Shown here: in pieces, positions 58,693 through 64,000 of the stretch
How positions within the stretch are numbered: the first letter of the stretch is position 1
How the letters are laid out: every line of letters begins with the position of its first letter
Source: Paenibacillus sp.
Lineage (GTDB): Bacteria > Bacillota > Bacilli > Paenibacillales > Paenibacillaceae
Length of the DNA stretch: 64,000 nt
Direction: 5' to 3'
NCBI GenBank assembly: GCA_023512345.1
Contig: JAILZT010000003.1
Location: forward strand, 310,001-374,000
The notes under the pieces: model-generated
What the model saw: only the letters and a program-made list of their open reading frames with translations
Database searches by the model: none
What the model was told of the DNA's origin: nothing
Position numbers and translations under genes: made by a program

Positions 58693-59910
58693 ATGTCAGA
58701 AAAACATTATGTTATTGTCGGCAGCGGGGTTGCCGCTGTACATGCAGCCAAAGCTATACGAGATCACGACAATGAAGCGGAAATCTCTATCTATGGAGAG
58801 GAAGCTAAACTTCCTTACAACCGCATTAAATTATCAAAGGGATTATTTACAGATCTGCATAGTGAAAAAGTATTGATAAAAAAAGAAAAATGGTACTTGG
58901 AGAACAGAATTAAGGTGCAGAGTGGTACTTCGATTACTTCTATTGATCCAGATAACAGAATGGCTATTACGATGGACGGGCAGGACGTTCCCTATTATAA
59001 GCTTCTACTATGTACTGGGGCGTCTAACCGAAAGCTGACCATGGAAGGTGCGTCCCTGCATAATGTTCATAACATTAGGGATATGAGCGATGCAGACAGA
59101 CTAAAGGCCGGGCTGCAAAGCGGAAATCGTGTCTGCATTATTGGTGGAGGCGTTCAGGGAGTTGAGACCGCATGGTCCTTTATAGAAGCAGGTTATCACG
59201 TAACTATCGTAGAAGCTGCCCAACGTCTAATGAACAGACAACTGGATGAAGCGTCCTCTACACTGCTGACACATAAAATAACCGGGCTAGGAGCGGATGT
59301 AAGACTTGGCCAAGGAGTTCATCGTATTGTCGGTACAGACACCGTACAAGGGGTTGAACTAGAAGACAGCACGTTAGTGCCTTGTGAGCATGTCGTATAC
59401 TCAATCGGAATAATCCCGAACACAGATCTTGCCCATAAGGCGAACATTCTAGTTCAGTCCGGTATCGTTGTGAATGAGAACATGGAGACAAGTACAGCGC
59501 ATGTATATGCTGCAGGCGACGCCGCCGAGTATCTGGGCAGGGTGGAAGGATTATGGGGTGGAGCGATCGATCAAGGGAAAATAGCCGGTACCAATATGAC
59601 CGGGAACCCAATTGCCTACCAACGGGCAGTACCCGTCACTCTCTTTAACGCTTTTGAGACACCCTTATTCTCTATCGGAATGGTTGATGAGCAGCAATGC
59701 AATACCATAACCCATGAAGATGGAGAGCTATATACCCGTATTTTCATCAAAGAGGATTCCATTGTGGGAGTCATTTCATTCGAGGGTGCAGCTGCTTCCC
59801 TTTCTTATAAAACAGCGATTGAGAATAAAATAAGTCTTGAGGGTATGGATTTGGCACACAGCAGCCTAGAAGAGATTATGACCGAAGTTATGAAAAGATC
59901 ACAAAAATAA
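58693..59910 (+). CDS. FAD-dependent NADH:rubredoxin oxidoreductase (NorW-like)
   Basis: A 405-residue pyridine-nucleotide-disulfide-reductase family flavoprotein. FAD site VIVGSGVAAVHAAKAI at 8-23, NAD site CIIGGGVQGVETAW near 146, and second FAD motif VYAAGDAAE near 270. The C-terminal domain is typical of rubredoxin/NorV reductases. It lies 32 bp after the flavodiiron gene and 32 bp before rubredoxin; its natural partner is thus that rubredoxin. Confidence 0.92.
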   Translation: MSEKHYVIVGSGVAAVHAAKAIRDHDNEAEISIYGEEAKLPYNRIKLSKGLFTDLHSEKVLIKKEKWYLENRIKVQSGTSITSIDPDNRMAITMDGQDVPYYKLLLCTGASNRKLTMEGASLHNVHNIRDMSDADRLKAGLQSGNRVCIIGGGVQGVETAWSFIEAGYHVTIVEAAQRLMNRQLDEASSTLLTHKITGLGADVRLGQGVHRIVGTDTVQGVELEDSTLVPCEHVVYSIGIIPNTDLAHKANILVQSGIVVNENMETSTAHVYAAGDAAEYLGRVEGLWGGAIDQGKIAGTNMTGNPIAYQRAVPVTLFNAFETPLFSIGMVDEQQCNTITHEDGELYTRIFIKEDSIVGVISFEGAAASLSYKTAIENKISLEGMDLAHSSLEEIMTEVMKRSQK

Positions 59911-59942
59911 CACTATATACTAAGTGACAAGGAGATCATACT

Positions 59943-60113
59943 ATGAAAAAATATATATGTCAGCCCTGCGGTTATATCTACGATCCGGCAATTGGAGATC
60001 CAGACGAAGATGTTATGCCTGGAACAGCTTTTGAAGATCTACCCGAGGACTGGATTTGTCCCGTATGCGGAGAAGATACCAGCCACTTTGCCCCTATTGA
60101 AGAGAAGAAATAG
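59943..60113 (+). CDS. Rubredoxin
   Basis: A 56-residue iron protein with the two Cys-x2-Cys-Gly knuckles: [12 protein letters not shown] (residues 4-15) and [13 protein letters not shown] (about 37-49), plus the usual [12 protein letters not shown]. It shuttles electrons from the upstream reductase to the flavodiiron protein. It starts at ATG 59943 with AAGGAG upstream, too short for most gene tables. Confidence 0.95.
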   Translation: MKKYICQPCGYIYDPAIGDPDEDVMPGTAFEDLPEDWICPVCGEDTSHFAPIEEKK

Positions 60114-60167
60114 CTGAACAAAGAAACAATCGCGGTACAGCCAGTTAACCGTGAGAGAGGTGATTGT

Positions 60168-60875
60168 ATGACAGAACATTCCTGCCAATTTGCTAAGGAG
60201 CCCTGCACCCGCAAAGTCCCCATCTTTACTTCATTGTCTGATGAGGACCTCGCTAAGGTCAGCGCCATGATTAAACATAAAAAGTATAGCAAGGGACAAG
60301 CCTTAATATTAGAGGAGCAACCTTCAGATACGCTGTATATTATTAAGCAAGGACAAGTCAAACTATTAAAGGTAACGCCTCAAGGAAAAGAACAAATTCT
60401 GCATATTCTCTCTACGGGCGATTTTTTCGGAGAGCTGAACATTTTTAACAGTGATGAAGTAAGTAATTTTAGCGCATATGCACTGAAAAATACGGATATA
60501 TGTCTGCTCACCAAGTCAGATATGGAACAGCTCATTCAAGAGAACCCTGATATTTCGCTCAAGCTTCTTAAGACTATAACCAAGAGACTGGCTCACACTG
60601 AGAATTTAGCTCAAAGCTTGGCTACCAAGGATCCTGAGATTCGAATAGCCTATATGATTTTGGAGCTTGGATACAAATATGGCAAGCCAGGCAATGAGAA
60701 AATTCAGGTAAGACTTCCCCTGTCACGCGAAGAAATGGCGAATTACGTTGGCGTTACCCGGGAAACTATCAGTCGTAAATTCAGCAAATTCGAGCAACTA
60801 GGCATAATAGAGATTAAGGGCACCCGGGATATTACAATCTGCAATATGCCTAAGCTGACTGCATATATCGAATAG
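60168..60875 (+). CDS. Crp/Fnr-family regulator
   Basis: A 235-residue regulator: N-terminal cyclic-nucleotide-type beta-barrel (about 20-135), dimer helix, and C-terminal winged helix (about 180-235) with recognition helix TRETISRKF (ExxSR, as in FNR). It has four Cys, at 6, 13, 112 and 225; C112 aligns with the FNR position 122 Cys. An Fe-S or redox sensor is plausible, but it is not a canonical FNR Cys set. Ending the flavodiiron operon, it probably regulates the operon through the TTGAT site. Confidence 0.9.
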   Translation: MTEHSCQFAKEPCTRKVPIFTSLSDEDLAKVSAMIKHKKYSKGQALILEEQPSDTLYIIKQGQVKLLKVTPQGKEQILHILSTGDFFGELNIFNSDEVSNFSAYALKNTDICLLTKSDMEQLIQENPDISLKLLKTITKRLAHTENLAQSLATKDPEIRIAYMILELGYKYGKPGNEKIQVRLPLSREEMANYVGVTRETISRKFSKFEQLGIIEIKGTRDITICNMPKLTAYIE

Positions 60876-60888
60876 CCATTTGAATACA

Positions 60889-60934
60889 AAGGGACCGTCT
60901 TATTCCGCGTACTTAACGGATGAGGCGGTCCCTT
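60889..60934 (+). terminator. Terminator of the flavodiiron operon
   Basis: Stem AAGGGACCG/CGGTCCCTT with a long loop and a short T-rich tail, 14 bp past the stop. Confidence 0.7.
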
Positions 60935-60975
60935 CTTGCTAAACTCTAATCTTTAAGGTAAAAGACACAAAGAAA

Positions 60976-61018
60976 AAGGATTAAGATCGCTTAGTTAAGC
61001 AATCTTAATCCTTTTTTG
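60976..61018. terminator. Bidirectional terminator, end of tRNA cluster
   Basis: A near-perfect 18-bp stem AAGGATTAAGATCGCTTA with its complement and A/T runs at both sides, 4 bp beyond the last tRNA. Confidence 0.85.
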
Positions 61019-61021
61019 TGA

Positions 61022-61100
61022 TACCGGCGAGAGGACTCGAACCTCCACGGTTTCCCTCTCGATTTTGAGTCGAGCGCGTCTGCCATTCCGCCACGCCGGC
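61022..61100 (-). tRNA. tRNA-Leu(CAA)
   Basis: Acceptor GCCGGCG/CGCCGGT, anticodon loop CU-CAA-AA between CTCGA/TCGAG stems, class II variable arm shorter than usual. No CCA is encoded. Reads UUG. Last gene of the ten-tRNA array. Confidence 0.93.
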
Positions 61101-61130
61101 AAAGTAATAAACTATCTAATGAAGTGAAAA

Positions 61131-61207
61131 TGGCGCGCCCTGAGAGATTCGAACTCCCGACCTTTTGATTCGTAGTCAAACGCTCTATCCAGCTGAGCTA
61201 AGGGCGC
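61131..61207 (-). tRNA. tRNA-Arg(ACG)
   Basis: Acceptor GCGCCCT/AGGGCGC, loop CU-ACG-AA, stem TTTGA/TCAAA, CCA encoded. A34 is expected to be edited to inosine. Confidence 0.96.
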
Positions 61208-61217
61208 AAAATCTATA

Positions 61218-61292
61218 TGGAGCGGACGACGGGAATCGAACCCGCGACCCTCGCCTTGGCAAGGCGATGCTCTACCGCTGAGCCACGTCCGC
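61218..61292 (-). tRNA. tRNA-Gly(GCC)
   Basis: Acceptor GCGGACG/CGTCCGC, loop TU-GCC-AA, T-loop GTTCGATTC, CCA encoded. Confidence 0.96.
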
Positions 61293-61300
61293 AAATAATA

Positions 61301-61386
61301 TGGTGCGCGTAGAGGGACTTGAACCCCCACGTCGTGAAACGCCAGATCCTAAGTCTGGTGCGTCTGCCAATTCCGCCATACGCGCA
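61301..61386 (-). tRNA. tRNA-Leu(TAG)
   Basis: Acceptor TGCGCGT/ACGCGCA, loop CU-TAG-GA, stem CCAGA/TCTGG, long class II variable arm, CCA encoded. Confidence 0.96.
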
Positions 61387-61401
61387 TAATAACAATAAAA
61401 G

Positions 61402-61474
61402 TGAGCCATGAAGGACTCGAACCTTCGACACCCTGATTAAAAGTCAGGTGCTCTACCAACTGAGCTAATGGCTC
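61402..61474 (-). tRNA. tRNA-Lys(TTT)
   Basis: Acceptor GAGCCAT/ATGGCTC, loop CU-TTT-AA, stem CCTGA/TCAGG. No CCA encoded (discriminator A followed by CTT). It is a target of MnmA at 12.0 kb. Confidence 0.96.
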
Positions 61475-61479
61475 GCATC

Positions 61480-61554
61480 TGGCTGGGGATATAGGATTCG
61501 AACCTATGAATGACGGAGTCAAAGTCCGTTGCCTTACCACTTGGCTAATCCCCA
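61480..61554 (-). tRNA. tRNA-Gln(TTG)
   Basis: Acceptor TGGGGAT/ATCCCCA, loop CU-TTG-AC, stem ACGGA/TCCGT, CCA encoded. It is an MnmA target. Confidence 0.96.
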
Positions 61555-61605
61555 TTGATGATACCTATATATTCTCCATAACCCTCTTAGATATGTGAGC
61601 GATTA

Positions 61606-61681
61606 TGGTGGAGGCTGAGGGGATCGAACCCCCGACCCTCTGCTTGTAAGGCAGATGCTCTCCCAGCTGAGCTAAGCCTCC
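61606..61681 (-). tRNA. tRNA-Val(TAC)
   Basis: Acceptor GGAGGCT/AGCCTCC, loop CU-TAC-AA, stem TCTGC/GCAGA, CCA encoded. Confidence 0.96.
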
Positions 61682-61687
61682 ATGATA

Positions 61688-61759
61688 TGACCCGTATGGG
61701 ATTCGAACCCATGTTACCTCCGTGAAAGGGAGGTGTCTTAACCCCTTGACCAACGGGCC
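61688..61759 (-). tRNA. tRNA-Glu(TTC)
   Basis: Acceptor GGCCCGT/ACGGGTC, loop CU-TTC-AC, stem CCTCC/GGAGG. No CCA encoded. It is an MnmA target. Confidence 0.96.
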
Positions 61760-61778
61760 AAACTACTAAGAAAATATA

Positions 61779-61871
61779 TGGCGGAGAGAGAGGGATTCGA
61801 ACCCTCGAGACGCTTGTGGCGCCTACACGATTTCCAATCGTGCTCCTTCGGCCAAACTCGGACACCTCTCC
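61779..61871 (-). tRNA. tRNA-Ser(GGA)
   Basis: Acceptor GGAGAGG with CTCTCTCC end, loop TU-GGA-AA, stem CACGA/TCGTG, long variable arm (GTAGGCGCC region), CCA encoded. Confidence 0.96.
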
Positions 61872-61874
61872 ATA

Positions 61875-61950
61875 TGGCTCCCCGAACAGGACTCGAACCT
61901 GTGACAACTCGATTAACAGTCGAGTGCTCTACCAACTGAGCTATCAGGGA
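61875..61950 (-). tRNA. tRNA-Asn(GTT)
   Basis: Acceptor TCCCTGA/TCGGGGA, loop CU-GTT-AA, stem CTCGA/TCGAG, CCA encoded. It is the first gene transcribed of the array. It lies 18 bp downstream of the sprT-like stop, so readthrough from that gene is possible. Confidence 0.96.
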
Positions 61951-61967
61951 ACGACCTTAATAATGTA

Positions 61968-62441
61968 TCATGACGGCATGGTAGTGTCAAGTAATTTTAA
62001 CAATAACTTTCCCTGACAACGTCCACATACATACTTCTTGGGGTCAACCTTTCGTTTGCGCAGATACTCCATGCCACATTTGGAACAGAGCAGTTTATAA
62101 CGAAATGGCTCTTTAGCCCGGTTGATTGTCAACGTGGAGCAGTAGCGGCTGCCTCCGACCTTTTGGAGTAAAGCTTTAAACTCGGGATCGCGGTGCCGAA
62201 AGCCCCTGCGCTGTAGATGCAAATGATAGTGGCACAGTTCATGCTTGATGATCCGCTCTGTCTCATCTTGTCCAAAGGTTTCATAATGCATCCAACTGAT
62301 TTCAATATGATGCGACTTGGTAAAATACCGCCCGCCTGTTGATCGGAGGCGTTTGTTGAAGGCTGCCTGATGACGAAAGGGTTGGTTAAACGAGCGCCAG
62401 GAGATCTCCTCTACCCAGCGCTGCAGAGAGTCGTTGTCCAT
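61968..62441 (-). CDS. SprT-like zinc metallopeptidase-family protein
   Basis: A 157-residue protein: SprT domain with the zinc-binding HELCHYHLHLQRRGF (about 67-82) and a C-terminal four-cysteine ribbon (LLCSKCGMEY and KYVCGRCQGKL). Related eukaryotic SPRTN cleaves DNA-crosslinked proteins, but bacterial function is unproved. It matches B. subtilis ydcK, which is also near cmpA and tex (ydcI). The start is the ATG at 62441. Confidence 0.92.
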   Translation of the reverse strand: MDNDSLQRWVEEISWRSFNQPFRHQAAFNKRLRSTGGRYFTKSHHIEISWMHYETFGQDETERIIKHELCHYHLHLQRRGFRHRDPEFKALLQKVGGSRYCSTLTINRAKEPFRYKLLCSKCGMEYLRKRKVDPKKYVCGRCQGKLLLKLLDTTMPS

Positions 62442-62648
62442 ACTCTTAGGCCCCCCTCCTTCTTAGCTTCAGATAAACCCGAGGAAACATTGCTGTTCCA
62501 TTTTTTCGCATGATCGTCTACTAACCCCAAACTAGCAACAACAAAGTACCTCAAGGAAGTTTAGACCTCTCTTGAATTTTTACCGCAACTTACGCTACAC
62601 TGTCAAGAGAAACGCCTATATGGGCTGAAAGAAGGGACATCCGAAGCG

Positions 62649-63005
62649 ATGACGACTAATAAAAGGTACGGCCTGCTGAAAAGTGATAATCAGCTTGAAT
62701 TTGTCGAGATGCCGGATAGCCATATGTACCAATTGACCGCTTTGTTCGTTCGCCTGCACAAGGAAATCAATAAGCTGACCGCTGATAATATCCCGGTTCT
62801 TCCTCAGATGATTGCCGAATTCGACAACTTGGAATTGGTTGATCGCTCACACAGCGTAGTTAGTGGTCTTGACTACATCAATCGTCTGGAGCAGCGGTTT
62901 GCCTCTATTCATGAGAAGGAATATCCCCTCTTGTCTTTGCTTACTGAGATTCGTGCGCTACAAGCACAGCTAGAGCAATGGTACGAGGAAGAGGCTGAAT
63001 CCTAA
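62649..63005 (+). CDS. Conserved hypothetical, helical protein
   Basis: A 118-residue acidic protein predicted to be mostly helical, probably coiled coil at the C-terminus (about 80-115, LLTEIRALQAQLEQWYEEE). It begins MTTNKRYGLLK at ATG 62649; the AGAAGGG site is rather distant. I recognise no family. It is divergent from the sprT-like gene and upstream of cmpA. Confidence 0.7.
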   Translation: MTTNKRYGLLKSDNQLEFVEMPDSHMYQLTALFVRLHKEINKLTADNIPVLPQMIAEFDNLELVDRSHSVVSGLDYINRLEQRFASIHEKEYPLLSLLTEIRALQAQLEQWYEEEAES

Positions 63006-63092
63006 TCATCGGAAGGCATATGCATTCACCCATCTCTTCAGTGTTTCATATATTAAAAAATGAAGCAGGTATGAGAAAGGGGCGGATGTCGA

Positions 63093-63293
63093 ATGCCGGA
63101 GTGGTTATGCAATCAGTTAATGCGAGCGTTTCTAACTAAGAACGTGCGAAAAATCAAGTTGCTTGGCGATTGCTGGTATTTCTATCGCACGCAAGGCATG
63201 AATCAGGAGCGACATTCAGAGGTCGCGATCAAGAAAACAGACAGCCCTCAACGTCGCTCAACGGATAAGCCTATCGATATCACCCAAGTGTGA
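63093..63293 (+). CDS. cmpA: Cortex morphogenetic protein CmpA, extended form
   Basis: The first 34 residues (MPEWLCNQLMRAFLTKN then RKIKLLGDCWYFYRTQ) match CmpA, a 37-residue spore-coat quality-control protein that delivers SpoIVA to ClpXP in B. subtilis. Here the frame continues to 66 residues with a basic, Ser/Thr/Pro-rich tail of about 30 residues. The ATG at 63093 follows AAAGGGG. It lies between sprT-type and tex genes as in Bacillus. Confidence 0.85.
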   Translation: MPEWLCNQLMRAFLTKNVRKIKLLGDCWYFYRTQGMNQERHSEVAIKKTDSPQRRSTDKPIDITQV

Positions 63294-63368
63294 GAGTTAA
63301 AGATGTTCAGCTACAGCTAGGGTCTGTATCAAGGGGTGGCTACGTTGGCAGAAGAGCAAAAACTATAA

Positions 63369-63408
63369 AAACGGGAAACACGCGGTGATATACCGGGTCT
63401 CCCGTTTT
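63369..63408. terminator. Bidirectional terminator between cmpA and tex
   Basis: Stem ACGGGA-AC-ACGCGGT against ACCGGGTCTCCCGT with T-rich tails on both strands. Confidence 0.8.
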
Positions 63409-63413
63409 TTATT

Positions 63414-64000
63414 TTATTCCGAAGCGGTAGGCTTGCGCATGGTAAGGCTGACCCGAGCCTTCTTCTCATCTATGGATAATACCCACACCGTAACCGTATC
63501 GCCTACAGAGACTACTGCCGTCGGGTGCTTAACAAACCGATCACTGAGCTGCGAAATATGAACGAGTCCATCATTCTTGATGCCGATATCGACGAAGGCA
63601 CCAAAATCGATGACGTTGCGTACCGTCCCTGTAAGCTCCATGCCGGGCAGCAGATGCTCAAGCTTCAGCACATCCGTTCGGAAGTTAGGCGGAGGTAGTT
63701 CCTCACGTGGATCACGTCCTGGGCGCTGCAAGCTCTCGATGATATCCCGCAAGGTCGGGACACCTACACCAAGCTGCGCCGCAAGCTCTTCCGGTTTAGC
63801 GGCAGCGAGCTGCTCCAGAAGCCGCAGCGAACCGATATCCGCTGGCAACAAATCAAGCTTAGCGAACAGTTGATCCACCACGCTGTAGGACTCTGGGTGA
63901 ATCGGTGTATTGTCCAGCGGGTCCTTGCCTTCACTGATGCGCAAGAAGCCGGCACATTGCTCGTAGGCTTTGGCCCCTAGACGTGGCACCTTTTGCAGAT
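63414..64000 (-). CDS. tex: Tex family S1 RNA-binding protein, C-terminal part (5' end outside window)
   Basis: Only the C-terminal 195 residues are in the window. They start in the HhH region (LGAKAYEQCAGFLRI, DPLDNTPIHPESY) and end with an S1 RNA-binding domain (about the last 80 residues; GMELTGTVRNVIDFGAFVDIG, DGLVHISQLSDRF and a final KARVSLTMRK). Tex is a transcription accessory factor. The frame is open to the window edge; no start codon in the window is the true start. Confidence 0.95.
   Translation of the reverse strand, partial: LQKVPRLGAKAYEQCAGFLRISEGKDPLDNTPIHPESYSVVDQLFAKLDLLPADIGSLRLLEQLAAAKPEELAAQLGVGVPTLRDIIESLQRPGRDPREELPPPNFRTDVLKLEHLLPGMELTGTVRNVIDFGAFVDIGIKNDGLVHISQLSDRFVKHPTAVVSVGDTVTVWVLSIDEKKARVSLTMRKPTASE

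Noticed and set aside
61112..61935. Several ORFs of 62-106 codons on the minus strand
   Set aside because: They run through tRNA genes and carry tRNA-derived words such as SRGFESL; none is a protein gene.

Overview
The window looks like a chromosomal segment of a low-to-mid-GC, endospore-forming Bacillota, most likely a Paenibacillus or close relative. This rests on protein character (ComE, ComN, SpoVB, BofC-type, CmpA and SpoIID-type proteins), strong AGGAGG ribosome binding sites, T-box leaders, and a gene order that largely follows the Bacillus subtilis ruv-queA-tgt-yajC-secDF-recJ-apt-relA-dtd-hisS-aspS-tcdA-rarA-cymR-iscS-mnmA block. No prophage, transposase or CRISPR array is visible.

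Layout. 0-4.1 kb: competence genes comEA-comEB-comEC (minus, comEC cut by the window edge) with comER divergent. 4.1-7.2 kb: leuS behind a leucine T-box and an unusually hairpin-rich leader. 7.2-13.2 kb: AI-2E-family permease, small zinc-ribbon protein, PRC-barrel protein, cysteine desulfurase, a small WYL-like gene with what looks like a LexA-controlled promoter, a cluster of four palindromic repeats, cymR and the divergent mnmA. 13.3-19.7 kb: a lipoprotein and an oppDFBCA-type oligopeptide transporter. 20-30.3 kb: rarA, a Mor/CD3324-like small protein, a structured non-coding stretch with a possible 10-codon peptide, helD, an NCS2 purine permease, tcdA, and aspS/hisS behind a T-box that reads best as an aspartate sensor. 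30.6-36.5 kb: a hypothetical protein, dtd, relA/spoT, uraA-type permease and apt. 36.5-46.8 kb: recJ, a CDF-family protein, separate secF and secD, comN, spoVB, a DUF421 protein, yrzE-like and a PAP2/AUR1-like protein. 46.9-55.8 kb: a glycosyltransferase, yajC, tgt, queA, a SpoIID/SPOR protein, ruvB-ruvA-ruvC and a BofC-type protein. 56-61 kb: fabV and a four-gene flavodiiron protein / NADH oxidoreductase / rubredoxin / Crp-Fnr operon. 61-62 kb: ten tRNA genes on the minus strand. 62-64 kb: sprT-like, a hypothetical gene, cmpA and the 3' part of tex.

The genes form several working modules: DNA uptake (ComE, ComN), tRNA charging and modification (LeuS, HisS, AspS, Dtd, MnmA with its sulfur donor IscS, QueA/Tgt, TcdA), purine/pyrimidine salvage and stringent response (two NCS2 permeases, Apt, RelA), recombination and repair (RuvABC, RecJ, RarA), protein export (SecD, SecF, YajC) and NO/O2 detoxification (57.4-60.9 kb). 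The most noteworthy non-obvious signals are regulatory: paired LexA-type boxes on the promoter of the 65-residue WYL-like gene, an FNR-type site exactly 41.5 bp upstream of the inferred start of the flavodiiron operon, an intrinsic terminator between comEB and comEC, the palindromic repeat cluster, and the short peptide with hairpin and terminator near 21.9 kb. All assignments come from reading the sequence; no database search was run.
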